Source: Microbacterium sp. SS28 (GTDB lineage Bacteria > Actinomycetota > Actinomycetes > Actinomycetales > Microbacteriaceae). From it: a DNA stretch of 64,000 nucleotides. The stretch spans positions 434,001 through 498,000 of the forward strand of contig NZ_JAKWJP010000004.1 in assembly GCF_022761035.1 (NCBI RefSeq), in the 5' to 3' direction. The translations under genes and the position numbers were made by a program. Below, one piece after another: positions 1 to 9,078 of this stretch. Every line of letters begins with the position of its first letter. Positions within the stretch are counted from its first letter, which is position 1. The notes below the pieces were generated by a model. That model was not told where the DNA came from. It made no database searches and was given only the letters and a program-made list of their open reading frames with translations.

Positions 1-558
1 GCCGTACTTGTCACGCAGCCACGAGCGGAACTCGCGCGCCGCCTCGTCGCCGAAGTCGAGCTGCCCGTACTCGTTGCCGACGTGCCACATCCGCACGGCA
101 GGGTGATCGGCGTAGCGACGGGCGAGGTCGGTCGTGATGGCGAGGGCGTGCTCGCGGTAGACCCGCGACGCCGGCGTGAACTGATTGCGCGAGCCCGCGA
201 CGAGGCGCACGCCATCGCGGTCGACGGGCAGGGTCTCGGGATGCTGCACCCCGAGCCACGGCGGCGGCGAGGCCGTCGGCGACGCGAGGTCGACGGCGAT
301 CCCCCGCGCGTGCAGCAGGTCGAGCACCTCGTCGAGCCACGCGAAGTCGCGCTCGCCCGGAGACGGCTCGAGGCGCGACCAGCTGAACACGCCGATCGTG
401 ACGAGGTTGACGCCGGCCTGCACCATGAGGTCGGCATCCTCGAGCCAGACATCGCGCGGCCACTGCTCGGGGTTGTAGTCGCCGCCGAAGCAGATGCCGA
501 GGTCGTCGACGAGCGCGCGGAAGCCCTCGGTGCGGGGGACATGCGGAACGGTTGTCAT
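1..558 (-). CDS. Beta-galactosidase, GH42 family (3' part missing)
   Basis: This gene begins at the ATG complementary to 556-558 and stays open to the left edge, giving the first 186 residues of a protein that usually has about 650-700. The N-terminus reads GDYNPEQWP and then VTIGVFSWSRLEP, the typical start of the GH42 TIM barrel. HVGNEYG, about 12 residues from the window edge, carries the expected acid/base glutamate. GH42 enzymes release terminal beta-linked galactose from oligosaccharides in the cytoplasm; the substrate cannot be told from this fragment. It diverges from the GH95 gene across 65 bp holding a LacI-type operator, so the two glycosidases are probably derepressed together. 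Family call firm; substrate unknown. Confidence 0.93.
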   Translation of the reverse strand, partial: MTTVPHVPRTEGFRALVDDLGICFGGDYNPEQWPRDVWLEDADLMVQAGVNLVTIGVFSWSRLEPSPGERDFAWLDEVLDLLHARGIAVDLASPTASPPPWLGVQHPETLPVDRDGVRLVAGSRNQFTPASRVYREHALAITTDLARRYADHPAVRMWHVGNEYGQLDFGDEAAREFRSWLRDKYG

Positions 559-587
559 CGACTCTGTGACCTCTTCGCTACTTCTTC

Positions 588-597
588 GAAGCGCTTC
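588..597. promoter_or_regulatory. LacI-family operator between GH42 and GH95 genes
   Basis: GAAGCGCTTC is a perfect 10-bp palindrome with the central CG typical of LacI-family operators. It lies where the -35 of the rightward promoter should be, so binding would block RNA polymerase. The same core occurs in the control region of the ABC transporter operon at 9079-9094. The likely ligand is the LacI-family protein encoded at 3020-4012. Confidence 0.7.
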
Positions 598-610
598 AAC
601 ACGGAGACCA

Positions 611-616
611 TATACT
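611..616 (+). promoter_or_regulatory. -10 element TATACT of a leaderless GH95 promoter
   Basis: TATACT is a near-perfect actinobacterial -10 hexamer ending 7 nt before the GTG at 624. Transcription would then begin at or within a base or two of the start codon. No Shine-Dalgarno-like sequence precedes the GTG, in agreement with leaderless translation. Confidence 0.6.
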
Positions 617-623
617 ACGGGTT

Positions 624-3026
624 GTGTCGAAGTCCACGCACAGTCGCGCGGCGCTCCATGAGCTGCGCTCCAGCCGTCCTGCCGCGCGCTGGTTAGACGC
701 CTATCCCGTCGGCAACGGCCTTCGTGGCGCCATGTGCGCGGGGCTCGCGGGCGGTGACCGACTCTGGCTCAACGACATCACGGCGTGGTCGGGTGTCGCC
801 GATTCCGACCCGTTGCCGGGCGTTGCGTCGCGCGGGCGCGAAGCGCTCGATGGCGTGCGCGCCGCGATCGCCGAGGGCGAGACGGATCCCGCAGAGTCCG
901 CCCTGCAGCGCATGCAGGCCACGTGGGTGCAGGCGTATCTTCCGCTCGGCTGGATCGACCTCGAGGTGCTCACCGCCGACGGCACCGCCGTCGCGGCGGA
1001 CACCGGCAGGCCGCACCGGCGCGTGCTCGACCTCGCGACGGCGACCGCGATCCACCAGTACGTCGTGTCGGGGGCCGTCGTGCGGCACCGCACGTGGGCC
1101 GACCTCGTGACGGGCGCGATCACGCACGAAGTGACCTCGGACGCTCCGCTCCGCCTCCGCGTGCAGGTCGGCGGCCTCCTGCGACCCCGCGGCGTCGCGC
1201 GCGCCGAAGCGGGCGCCCTCGTGACCGACTGGTGGCTGCCGATCGACGTCGCACCGGGGCACGAGGACCCGCCCGAACCCGTCCGCTACGACGAGCACGC
1301 CGGTCGCCATGGCGCGGTCGCCGTCCGGAGCGCGGCACCGTCGACGATCGAGGACGGCCGCCTCACGACGGCCCCCGCGACGGCGCACCTGCTCACGATC
1401 GCGACAGCGACGGCTCCCGCGATCCCCGGGATGCCCGGAGGCGTGGAGGCCGTCGCCGACGCGATCGCGCTGCTCGGCGGCATCCCGTCCACCGACGACT
1501 CCGGAGCGCTCGCCGAGCGTCTGCACGAGGCCCACTCGGCGGCGCACGGTGCGCTGTACGAGCGGAGCGCGCTCACGCTGCCCTCGCCCGACGACATCCT
1601 CGATCTCGACAGCGATGAGCGCGTGCACCGCGCGCAGGAGCGCGACGATGCAGGTCTCGCGGCCCTCGCGTACCACTACGGGCGCTACCTGCTGATCGCG
1701 TCGTCGCAGCCCGGCGGACTGCCCGTGACCCTCCAGGGCCTCTGGAACGCCGAGCTGCCGGGGCCGTGGTCGAGCGCGTACACGATCAACATCAACACGC
1801 AGATGGCCTACTGGCCCGCCGAGACGACGAACCTCGCGGAGTGCCACGAGCCGCTGCTCGCGTTCGTGCGGCGGCTCTCCGAGACGACCGGACCGGTCGT
1901 CGCGCGCGAGCTCTACGGCGCGGACGGCTGGGTCGCGCACCACAATTCGGATGCCTGGGCCTTTGCGGCGCCCGTCGGCGCCGGCCACGGCGACCCGTCG
2001 TGGGCGAACTGGCCGCTCGGCGGCGTCTGGCTCGCAATGCACCTGTGGGAGCACTACGCCTTCGGAGCCGACGAGGCCTACCTGCGCGACGAGGCCTGGC
2101 CCGTGCTCGAGTCCGCGGCCCGCTTCGCGCTGTCGTGGATCCAGGTCGACGGCCAGGTGGCGTCGACGTCCCCCGCGACGTCGCCCGAGAACCGCTGGCT
2201 CGACGACGAGGGCCGGCCGCACGCCATCGCGCCGACGACGGCGATGGATGTCGCACTCTTCCGCGGACTCGAGGCCGTCTGCCGTGCCGCGGCCGAGGTG
2301 CTCGGCATCCGTCCCGCCTGGCTCGCCGACCTCGCCGAAGCGACCGCCGCGCTGCCCGGCCCCGCCGTCGCGACCCGCGGCGACCTCGTCGAGTGGGACC
2401 GCGAGCGGCCCGAGGCCGAGCCCCTGCACCGGCACGTGTCACACCTCGTCGGACTGTTCCCGCTCGCGCAGATCACGCCGGAGGCGACCCCCGAGCTGGC
2501 CCGCGCGGCCGCTCGCTCGATCGAGCTGCGGGGGCCGGAGTCGTCGGGCTGGTCGCTCGCCTGGCGCGCGGCGCTGTGGGCGCGGCTCGGCGACGGCGAG
2601 CGCGTGCACGAGCAGCTCGCGCGCGCCCTGCGGCCCGCGGAGTCGGGGGCGGACGATGCCCACTACCGGGGCGGGCTGTACCCGAACCTCTTCGCTGCGC
2701 ACCCGCCGTTCCAGATCGACGGCAACCTCGGCGTGAGCGCCGCGATCGCCGAAGCCCTCCTGCAGTCGCACGACGGAGGGCTGCGGCTGCTGCCCGCACT
2801 GCCTCCGCAGTGGCCCACCGGCGCGGTGCGAGGCCTTCGGGCACGGGACGGCGTCGTCGTGGACCTCGAGTGGCGCGCGGGACGGCTCGTGCGAGCCAGG
2901 CTCCGCGCGGGGACGCGTGCGGTGACAATGGACGTGTCCGACCCGAACGGACCTCTCGGCCGGCACGACCTCGTGCCAGGGGAAGCCGTGGAGATCGATG
3001 GAAGAGAGCAGGCAAGCTCATGGTGA
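624..3026 (+). CDS. Glycoside hydrolase family 95 (alpha-L-fucosidase/alpha-L-galactosidase)
   Basis: This 800-aa protein is collinear with GH95 enzymes, which hydrolyse terminal alpha-L-fucose or alpha-L-galactose by inversion. The N-terminal beta-domain has YPVGNG and [10 protein letters not shown]. The (alpha/alpha)6 barrel carries the catalytic features: N389 and N391 in [15 protein letters not shown]522 in TSPENRW (general acid) and D699 in FQIDGNLG. All known key residues are present. There is no signal peptide, so it acts on imported oligosaccharides. The GTG start at 624 follows a -10 element directly, implying a leaderless mRNA. The gene overlaps the LacI-family gene by 7 nt. With the GH42 enzyme it could strip fucosylated galactosyl side chains such as those of xyloglucan, but that substrate is inference. 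Confidence 0.93.
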   Translation: MSKSTHSRAALHELRSSRPAARWLDAYPVGNGLRGAMCAGLAGGDRLWLNDITAWSGVADSDPLPGVASRGREALDGVRAAIAEGETDPAESALQRMQATWVQAYLPLGWIDLEVLTADGTAVAADTGRPHRRVLDLATATAIHQYVVSGAVVRHRTWADLVTGAITHEVTSDAPLRLRVQVGGLLRPRGVARAEAGALVTDWWLPIDVAPGHEDPPEPVRYDEHAGRHGAVAVRSAAPSTIEDGRLTTAPATAHLLTIATATAPAIPGMPGGVEAVADAIALLGGIPSTDDSGALAERLHEAHSAAHGALYERSALTLPSPDDILDLDSDERVHRAQERDDAGLAALAYHYGRYLLIASSQPGGLPVTLQGLWNAELPGPWSSAYTININTQMAYWPAETTNLAECHEPLLAFVRRLSETTGPVVARELYGADGWVAHHNSDAWAFAAPVGAGHGDPSWANWPLGGVWLAMHLWEHYAFGADEAYLRDEAWPVLESAARFALSWIQVDGQVASTSPATSPENRWLDDEGRPHAIAPTTAMDVALFRGLEAVCRAAAEVLGIRPAWLADLAEATAALPGPAVATRGDLVEWDRERPEAEPLHRHVSHLVGLFPLAQITPEATPELARAAARSIELRGPESSGWSLAWRAALWARLGDGERVHEQLARALRPAESGADDAHYRGGLYPNLFAAHPPFQIDGNLGVSAAIAEALLQSHDGGLRLLPALPPQWPTGAVRGLRARDGVVVDLEWRAGRLVRARLRAGTRAVTMDVSDPNGPLGRHDLVPGEAVEIDGREQASSW

Positions 3027-4012
3027 CGATCGCTGACGTCGCGCAGGCGGCGGGGGTATCGATCTCGACCGTGTCGTACGTCATGAGCGGCAAACGCTCG
3101 ATCTCGCAGGAGACGCGCGATCGCGTCGAGCTCGCGATCACGAACCTCGGCTTCAGTCCGCACGCCGGCGCGCGGTCGCTCGCATCGCGGTCCACCAACG
3201 TGATCGGACTCCAGGCGCCCCTGCGCTCCGGGGTCGACGTGCACGTCATCATGCAGATCGTGACGGGCGTCGTGACGCAGGCGCGCAAGCGCGGCTACGA
3301 CATCCTGCTCCTGACCGGAGACGACTCGAAGGCGCTCGAGCGGGCGGCGCGCGGGTCGATGGTCGACGCCCTGCTCGTCATGGATGTCGAGTCCGACGAC
3401 CCGCGCATCGAGACGCTCGCCGAGCTGCGGCATCCGAGTGTCCTGATCGGGCTTCCTGCGGGCCGTCAGACCATCCCGTGCGTCGACTTCGACTTCGAGG
3501 CGGCGGGATGGCTCGCCGTCGACCGCCTCGTCGAGCTGGGCCATCGCCGGATCGCGCTCATCGGATCGCCGCGCGAGGTCATGAAGCGGCACACGTCGTA
3601 CGCCGACCGGCTCGCGCGCGGCTTCCTCGCGGCGTGCGAGGCGAACGGCGTCGGCGGCAGCGTCCACGCGTGCCCGAGCAGCGCCAAGGCCGCAGAGACG
3701 GTCGACGGCGTCCTGGCCGACGATCCCACGATCACGGGCTTCCTCGTGCACAACGAAGGCGCCCTGCCGCATGTCGCGGCGCGGCTCATCGAGATCGGCC
3801 GCCACGGCGGCGACGAGCCGGCCATCCTGGCGCTGTGCCCCGAAGACGTCGCGCGCTCCGTGCCGGGACTCACCGACAGCATCGCGGTGCCCGCCGAGGC
3901 CATCGGCGCCGCCGCGACCGACATGATCTGCGAGCTGCTCGCGTCGGGCACACGCCCCGGCGTTCGGCTGCTTCCCCCCGCACTCGCGGGCGGAGTCCTC
4001 GCGACGACCTGA
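3020..4012 (+). CDS. LacI-family transcriptional repressor
   Basis: 330 aa. Residues 3-22 ([20 protein letters not shown]) are the LacI helix-turn-helix, followed by a hinge near 47-65 and a periplasmic-binding-protein-like sugar domain. LacI-family proteins bind palindromes with a central CG and are released by a sugar or its derivative. The ATG at 3020 overlaps the GH95 stop, so the gene is co-transcribed and probably autoregulated. The matching operators GAAGCGCTTC at 588-597 and ATCGAAGCGCTTCGAT at 9079-9094, next to the glycosidase and transporter promoters, make it the obvious local regulator. The inducing sugar cannot be read from the sequence. Confidence 0.93.
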   Translation: MVTIADVAQAAGVSISTVSYVMSGKRSISQETRDRVELAITNLGFSPHAGARSLASRSTNVIGLQAPLRSGVDVHVIMQIVTGVVTQARKRGYDILLLTGDDSKALERAARGSMVDALLVMDVESDDPRIETLAELRHPSVLIGLPAGRQTIPCVDFDFEAAGWLAVDRLVELGHRRIALIGSPREVMKRHTSYADRLARGFLAACEANGVGGSVHACPSSAKAAETVDGVLADDPTITGFLVHNEGALPHVAARLIEIGRHGGDEPAILALCPEDVARSVPGLTDSIAVPAEAIGAAATDMICELLASGTRPGVRLLPPALAGGVLATT

Positions 4013-4024
4013 GACGGACCACCC

Positions 4025-4633
4025 ATGCGCATCGATCCCGAGAGCCGCAGCCTCAACGGCCTGAGCACGTTCCTCGCGTTCGTCGCGCTCAACGTCGTCT
4101 ACCTCGTGACGTGCCTGCCGATCGTGACGGTCGGCGCGGCGACGGCGTCGCTGTACGAGGTCATGATCCGGTTCTCGGACGAGGAGAGTGGCCGGCCGCT
4201 GCGCGACTACTTCCCGGCGTTCCGCGCGAACTTCGGCAGGGCGACGCTCGTCGCCCTGTGGCTGCTGCCGCCCATCGTGGTGCTCGCCTTCGCGGGAATC
4301 TTCTGGTGGTCGCACCCGAGCCCCGTCGCGGGCGCCGCGTCGATCGTGGCCTTCGCCGGGTCCGTCTATCTGCTCGCGGCGTTCCTGTACGGGATGGCGC
4401 AGGTCGCGTACTTCCGCAACACGATCCGACGGACTGTCCGCAACGCGCTGCTGCTGCCTGCGGCGGAGCCCGTGCGCACGATGGGCCTCGTCGCGATCCC
4501 CGTCGTGGCGGTGTGCCTTTCGGTCCTCTTCCCGCCGTTCGTCTTCCTGCTGCTCACGATCGGCTTCGCGATCGGCGCGTACGCGAGCGCCCTGCTCTTC
4601 CGCAGCGTCTTCGCTCGCCACCAGCCGGAGTGA
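4025..4633 (+). CDS. YesL-type DUF624 membrane protein
   Basis: 202 aa with four or five hydrophobic helices (roughly 15-40, 75-95, 105-125, 150-185) and the DUF624 start, SLNGLSTFLAFVALNVVYLVTC. Members of this family (YesL in Bacillus) nearly always lie beside Lpl-type carbohydrate ABC transporters and glycosidases, but their activity is unknown. Here the gene follows the repressor by 12 nt as the last gene of the rightward operon and converges on the transporter operon, which suits an accessory role in uptake of the same glycan. Confidence 0.85.
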   Translation: MRIDPESRSLNGLSTFLAFVALNVVYLVTCLPIVTVGAATASLYEVMIRFSDEESGRPLRDYFPAFRANFGRATLVALWLLPPIVVLAFAGIFWWSHPSPVAGAASIVAFAGSVYLLAAFLYGMAQVAYFRNTIRRTVRNALLLPAAEPVRTMGLVAIPVVAVCLSVLFPPFVFLLLTIGFAIGAYASALLFRSVFARHQPE

Positions 4634-4650
4634 TCCGGGGCCGGGCGTCT

Positions 4651-4677
4651 CGGGGTCGCTGAGCCTGCCGAGCGTCT
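4651..4677. repeat. Dispersed repeat GGTCGCTGAGCCTGCCG (copy 1)
   Basis: GGTCGCTGAGCCTGCCGAGCG lies just downstream of the DUF624 gene. Related copies occur at 29121-29150 and 29213-29243, also between genes. From memory, short sequences of this type are scattered through Microbacteriaceae intergenic DNA; function unknown. Confidence 0.5.
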
Positions 4678-4748
4678 AGCCCGTGGCACGGCGCGACCCC
4701 TCCTCAAGCTCGGGACCGTGGGCGATCGCAGACGCGTGAGGTGCGGAC

Positions 4749-5095
4749 GGGGTGAGGTGTTGCCGGGTCGTGGCGGGGGATGCGGCATCTGCTCACCCCA
4801 CGTCGACGTGGCGAGGTGTGGCGGGGTGAGGTGCTGCCGGGTCGTGGCGGGGGATCCGGCATCTGCTCACCCCAGCTGGACGTGGCGAGGTGTGGCGGGG
4901 TGAGGTCGTGCCGGGTCGTGGCCCGGGATGCGGCATCCGCTCACCCCACCTCGACGTGGCGAGGTGTGGCGGGGTGAGGTCGTGCCGGGTCGTGGCGGGG
5001 GATGCGGCATCGGCTCACCCCAGCTGGACGTGGCGAGGTGTGTCGGGGTGAGGTCGTGCCGGGTCGCGATGGAGGAGGCGGCATCCGCTCACCCC
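4749..5095. repeat. 74-bp tandem repeat array, about 4.7 copies
   Basis: Units begin with GGGGTGAG at 4749, 4823, 4897, 4971 and 5045, an exact 74-bp period; the fifth copy stops at CTCACCCC (5088-5095) and is diverged in its middle. Each unit holds an inverted pair, GGGGTGAG and CTCACCCC about 35 nt apart, around a GGATGCGGCATCC-like inner palindrome. Some units also have a CACCTCG/CGAGGTG hairpin. The array fills most of the 555-bp gap (4634-5188) between convergent operons. I see no plausible gene in the gap. It may act as a bidirectional terminator or a nucleoid/DNA-structure element. Confidence 0.85.
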
Positions 5096-5134
5096 ATCGA
5101 GTGTCCGCAGATACGGTCGCCGCACGCACGCAGA

Positions 5135-5168
5135 AGGGGCCCGGGATGCCGCGGCATCCCGAGCCCCT
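5135..5168 (-). terminator. Terminator-like hairpin after the ABC operon
   Basis: GGGATGCCGCGGCATCCC (5143-5160) is a perfect 18-bp palindrome, extended outward by AGGGGC (5135-5140) pairing with GCCCCT (5163-5168). The stem is 20 nt downstream of the stop codon of the leftward binding-protein gene. There is no long T-run, as is usual in high-GC actinobacteria. Confidence 0.65.
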
Positions 5169-5188
5169 CGTTCAGGCGTGTGCGGGGG

Positions 5189-6940
5189 TCAGCCTGCGAA
5201 CGCCTCCGTCACTGCGACGCGGGCGTTGTTCTGCTCCTTCGCGTTGGCCATGTCGACGTCGAGCACCTGCTCGTAGCCGAGGCCGTTCGCCGTCTCGATG
5301 AGCTCCGCGAGCAGCGAGTCGAACTTCGCGTCGTTCTCGGCGAAGACGAGCTGCCACGAGTACTGCTTGATGATCTCCTTGACCTGGTTGCGGAGCGCCT
5401 CGATGTCGGACGCGTCCGCGGGGGCCGCGTAGCTCGCTCCGGGTGCCACGAGCACCTGGTCGTTGGCCTGCAGGTACTCCATCGTCGAGGTCGCATCGCC
5501 CATGTTCGCCGACCAGTCCTGCGTCAGCGGGTTCGAGATCGCGGCCTGGTAGGTCGGCCAGAACGTGTAGCTGTACGGGAATCCGGTCGCCGGGTCGTTG
5601 TCGATGGGGAGCACCGACGTCGTGTTGAGCGCCGAGACGCCGTCGGCGTACGAGCCGCCGCCCCACTCCTCGGGAACCGTGCCGCCGCCCTGGAGGAAGA
5701 CCTCTGCGCCGAAGTCGGTGAGCTCGGGCTCGCCCGCGTCATTGACGTCCCAGGTCAGGCCCTGCGGGCCGGCCGAGCCGCCGGTCTGGGCGCTGTTCGC
5801 GTACGCGCCCTCGGGCGAGTAGAGCCAGTCGATGAACGCGGCGATGCGCTCAGGGTCCTCGGCCTTGGAGCCGATCGCGAAGACGGGCTTGCCGCCATAC
5901 GCTTCGGCGCCGTAGGAGAAGATGTCCTGATCGGCGAGCGGCACCATCTCGAAGCCCTTGCCCGCGGCCATGTTGTCCTCGGTGTTGAAGGCCGACTGCC
6001 CGAGCCACGGCCACCAGGAGAAGAGCACCTGGCCGCTCTGGAACTTGGAGTAGAGGGTGTCGTAGTTCTGGGTCGTCGACTCGGGGTCGACCAGGCCGAG
6101 CTGGTTCGCCTCGTAGTACAGGCGCAGGTTGCGGACGTACTCGCCATCGGGGTCGAGGATGCTCTGGTAGTCCGAGCCGTCCGCCTTGGCCAGGACGAAG
6201 CCGAGCTCGTCGTAGCCGTAGAAGCAGGCGGGCTGCTTGGCCGTGACCATCATGTTGCCGTCCCAGTCCTTGAACAGCGAGAAGCCGTAGGTGGGCTGGC
6301 CGTTGTCGGCGGTCGGGTGCGCCGCCTGCATGTCTGCGAGGACGGGGAGCAGGCTCTCGAGCGTGTCGAGCTGCGGGTAGCCCAGCTCCTTGTAGTAGTC
6401 CCAGCGCACGAAGGGGCCGAACGTGGGGTTGAGGCCCTCCGACGGGGCGGTCGGCAGGAGCGAGGACACCGAAGTCGGGAACGCGTAGGTGCCGCCGGCA
6501 TCCGCATTGAGGTTCTCGACAGCCGCGTCGAAGTTCGCGACGTTCTCCATGGCGGGGTAGTAGTTGGCGGCGTCCTGAACGAGGCCGCCCTCGATGAGGT
6601 CGTCGAGCTGCTGGCCCTTGTTGATGACGATGAGGTCGCCGAGTTCACCGGCTGCGACGCGGGTGTTGTAGAGGGTGTCGCCGCCGCCTGCGACGTTCGG
6701 GGCGATGATGTTCAGCTTCATGTTGAACTTGTCATCGACGAGCTTCGCGAACCACCCCTGCTGCATGCCCATGTAGTTGGCGAGGCTCGCGAACACGTCG
6801 ACCGTGATCTCCTCGTCCCACGAGGCGGGGAACTCATCGATCGGCCCCGTCTGCTCACCTCCTCCCGCGGAGCAGGAGGTCAGTGTGCCGGCCGCGAGGA
6901 TGCCGGCGAGCGCGAGGGCTGTCAGAGACTTCAGCTTCAT
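5189..6940 (-). CDS. Extracellular solute-binding lipoprotein of a carbohydrate ABC transporter (LplA-like)
   Basis: 583 aa. The N-terminus is a lipoprotein signal with lipobox LTSC (Cys23). The mature part is the long LplA/family-1 type that binds oligosaccharides outside the membrane and delivers them to the two permeases encoded upstream. The start follows a GAAAGGA ribosome binding site and is 30 nt from the preceding permease gene. No ATPase gene is present; such actinobacterial systems usually share a distant MsiK-type ATPase. The operators upstream of the operon place it under the same repressor as the GH95/GH42 genes, so its ligand is probably their oligosaccharide substrate. Confidence 0.92.
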   Translation of the reverse strand: MKLKSLTALALAGILAAGTLTSCSAGGGEQTGPIDEFPASWDEEITVDVFASLANYMGMQQGWFAKLVDDKFNMKLNIIAPNVAGGGDTLYNTRVAAGELGDLIVINKGQQLDDLIEGGLVQDAANYYPAMENVANFDAAVENLNADAGGTYAFPTSVSSLLPTAPSEGLNPTFGPFVRWDYYKELGYPQLDTLESLLPVLADMQAAHPTADNGQPTYGFSLFKDWDGNMMVTAKQPACFYGYDELGFVLAKADGSDYQSILDPDGEYVRNLRLYYEANQLGLVDPESTTQNYDTLYSKFQSGQVLFSWWPWLGQSAFNTEDNMAAGKGFEMVPLADQDIFSYGAEAYGGKPVFAIGSKAEDPERIAAFIDWLYSPEGAYANSAQTGGSAGPQGLTWDVNDAGEPELTDFGAEVFLQGGGTVPEEWGGGSYADGVSALNTTSVLPIDNDPATGFPYSYTFWPTYQAAISNPLTQDWSANMGDATSTMEYLQANDQVLVAPGASYAAPADASDIEALRNQVKEIIKQYSWQLVFAENDAKFDSLLAELIETANGLGYEQVLDVDMANAKEQNNARVAVTEAFAG

Positions 6941-6970
6941 TGCTTTTCCTTTCTTGATGGTGGGGCTGGT

Positions 6971-7939
6971 TCAGCCCTTGACGGCGCCGAGCATGATGCC
7001 CTTGACGAAGAAGCGCTGGAACAGGGGGTAGACGAACATGATGGGCAGCACGACCAGGACCGAAACGGTCATGCGTATGGATGTCGGAGTCTGTTCGGTC
7101 GCGAGGCCGGCGATCTGGCCCACATTGCCGCCGACGTTCTGCGCGGCTTGAGCGAGGCTGGATGCCTGGTTGATGAACATGTAGAGCAGGTACTGCAGCG
7201 TGTACAGGCTCTGGTCCGTGATGTAGATCAAGGTGTCCTGGAAGCTGTTCCACTGCGTGACGGCGCTGAAGATCGCGATCGTCGCGAGGATCGGCGTCAT
7301 GTTCGGCAGATAGACGCGGAAGAAGATCTGCAGGATGTTGGCGCCGTCCATCTCGGCGGCTTCGTGCAGCTCCCGCGGCATGGATTCGACGTAGGTCTTC
7401 GCGAGGATGACGTTGAACGGCTGCACGACGAACGGGAGCACGTAGACCCAGAAGTTGTTGGTCAGTCCGAGGGTCTTCATGATGATGAAGATCGGGATGA
7501 GGCCCGCCGAGAAGTACATCGTGATGATCAGGAACCGGTACCAGAACTTGCGTCCCCACATGCGGGTCTGGGTGAACATGAACCCGAGGAACGCCGAGGC
7601 GAGCACGGTCAGGACGGTGCCGATGATCGTGCGGCCGAGGCTCACCGCAGCGGCCATCGGCAGCCCGGGCAGCTGGAAGACCTGCGCGTAGTTCGACAGA
7701 TGGAACCCGGTGGGGAAGAGGCGCACGTCGCCCAGCGCCGAGACGTCGTTGGCGCTCACGGAGTTGATGATCAGGTAATAGAACGGGTACGCGCAGATCA
7801 GGGCGAACAGCAGGAACAGCGCGTAGTTGGCGATTCGGAACAGGATGTCGCCGACGTGCAGCCCGTGCCGAGGCGCTGCGGGCTGCGAGCCCGGTGCGGT
7901 CAGCGTGCGGGTCTCGGTGGTGGTCTGGGTCGTGGTCAT
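6971..7939 (-). CDS. Carbohydrate ABC transporter permease (LplC/YtcP-like)
   Basis: 322 aa with about six membrane helices and the ATPase-contact EAA loop, HEAAEMDGANILQIFF, in the second half. The N-terminal 25 residues are a Thr/Pro-rich cytoplasmic tail. This is the second inner-membrane subunit of the importer; its ATG lies 13 nt after the stop of the first permease gene. Proteins of this subfamily pair with LplB-type permeases and long LplA-type binding proteins, matching the gene order here. Confidence 0.93.
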   Translation of the reverse strand: MTTTQTTTETRTLTAPGSQPAAPRHGLHVGDILFRIANYALFLLFALICAYPFYYLIINSVSANDVSALGDVRLFPTGFHLSNYAQVFQLPGLPMAAAVSLGRTIIGTVLTVLASAFLGFMFTQTRMWGRKFWYRFLIITMYFSAGLIPIFIIMKTLGLTNNFWVYVLPFVVQPFNVILAKTYVESMPRELHEAAEMDGANILQIFFRVYLPNMTPILATIAIFSAVTQWNSFQDTLIYITDQSLYTLQYLLYMFINQASSLAQAAQNVGGNVGQIAGLATEQTPTSIRMTVSVLVVLPIMFVYPLFQRFFVKGIMLGAVKG

Positions 7940-7952
7940 GGCCGCATCCCCC

Positions 7953-8954
7953 TCAGACGATCGATTCGCCGCGGACGCGCTTGGAGATCGCGTTGACGGT
8001 CAGGAGCAGGGCTACCGAGATGAGGCTCTTGAGCATCCCGATCGCGGTGGCCATCGACAGGCTGTTGCCGGTCATGCCGATGTTGTAGACGTACAGGTCG
8101 AGCACCTGGATGTACTGCTTGTTGAACGCGTTCTGGAACACGTAGTACTGCTCCATCCCGTTGTTGAGGATGTTCGCGATCGACAGCAGCAGCAGCACGA
8201 GGTAGGTCGGCATCAGCTGAGGCAGGGTGATGTGCCGCATGAGCTGGAAGCGGTTCGCGCCGTCGATGCGCGCCGACTCGTACAGCGACTGGTCGATGCC
8301 GGCGATCGCGGCGAGGTAGATGATGGCGCCCCAGCCCAGGCCCTTCCAGACCGACCAGAGCGTCATCGTGAGCCACACGTTCTCGTCGGTGTCGAGGAAC
8401 TTGAGCGGCGCGGTGATGAGCCCCGCGTCCATGAGCACGTCGTTCACGAGCCCCGACGAGGAGAACAGCGAGAACGCGATCACGTAGACCAGCACCCACG
8501 AGATGAAGTTGGGCAGCGCCGTCAGGGTCTGCACCGACGAGCGGAACCACGTCGACCGCACCTCGTTGAGGAAGATCGCGAAGAACAGCGGAAGCACCGA
8601 GGTCGCGATCCCGAGGAAGCTGATCGCGAGGGTGTTCACGAGCACCTGCCCGATCTGCGCCATCTGCGTCGGCGAGTTCACGAGCATCTGGAACCACTGG
8701 AGCCCGACGAACTCGCTGCCCTCGAGGCCCAGCGCCGGCTTGTAGTCGTACAGCGAGTAGATCCAGCCGTACAGCGGCAGGTACGAGAACAGGAAGCCGA
8801 GGATCAGGAAGGGCAGGATGCACAGGAAGAGACGGAACGACGTCCGGCTCCCCGCCGGCTTGAGCCGCGGCCCACGGCGCTTCTTCGAGTTCTGCTCGAG
8901 GTTGCGCATCGCCGCCTCTTGGTAGACGACCTGACCCTGAGCCTGCGTGGTCAT
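7953..8954 (-). CDS. Carbohydrate ABC transporter permease (LplB-like)
   Basis: 333 aa; the N-terminus is basic and cytoplasmic (NSKKRRGPRLKPAG) and is followed by six membrane helices. The EAA loop reads YESARIDGANRFQLMRHITLPQ. It is the first gene of the leftward transporter operon. Its ATG forms an ATGA overlap with the stop of a 22-codon upstream reading frame, suggesting translational coupling. Transcription probably starts at the operator-covered promoter near 9115-9144. Confidence 0.93.
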   Translation of the reverse strand: MTTQAQGQVVYQEAAMRNLEQNSKKRRGPRLKPAGSRTSFRLFLCILPFLILGFLFSYLPLYGWIYSLYDYKPALGLEGSEFVGLQWFQMLVNSPTQMAQIGQVLVNTLAISFLGIATSVLPLFFAIFLNEVRSTWFRSSVQTLTALPNFISWVLVYVIAFSLFSSSGLVNDVLMDAGLITAPLKFLDTDENVWLTMTLWSVWKGLGWGAIIYLAAIAGIDQSLYESARIDGANRFQLMRHITLPQLMPTYLVLLLLSIANILNNGMEQYYVFQNAFNKQYIQVLDLYVYNIGMTGNSLSMATAIGMLKSLISVALLLTVNAISKRVRGESIV

Positions 8955-9019
8955 CGGCTCGCCGTTCGTGCGAACGGGGCCGCTGCGGCTGCTGCCGGAG
9001 ATGGCTGACGGCGGTCCAT
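8951..9019 (-). CDS. Possible 22-aa leader peptide coupled to the permease gene
   Basis: The ATG complementary to 9017-9019 follows GAGGGAG, a better ribosome binding site than the one before the permease. It opens 22 codons (MDRRQPSPAAAAAAPFARTA then SR) whose TGA overlaps the permease ATG as ATGA. It is a different frame from the permease, so not an N-terminal extension. The overlap suggests it feeds ribosomes into the transporter gene. The peptide resembles nothing I recognise, and the Ala run could simply reflect GC-rich leader DNA. Confidence 0.4.
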   Translation of the reverse strand: MDRRQPSPAAAAAAPFARTASR

Positions 9020-9078
9020 GTCACTCCCTCGTGCGTGGCGATTCGAGCGGCCGCAAGCGGGCGTCATCCCGAAGAATC

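Noticed and set aside
4749..5095. CRISPR array
   Set aside because: The whole 74-bp period is repeated, so there are no unique spacers, and no cas genes are nearby.
4928..7996. A 1022-codon plus-strand open frame through the ABC transporter genes
   Set aside because: It is antisense to the binding-protein and permease genes, low-complexity (Arg/Val/Leu/Asp-rich) and shows no domain; long antisense frames are expected at about 70% GC.
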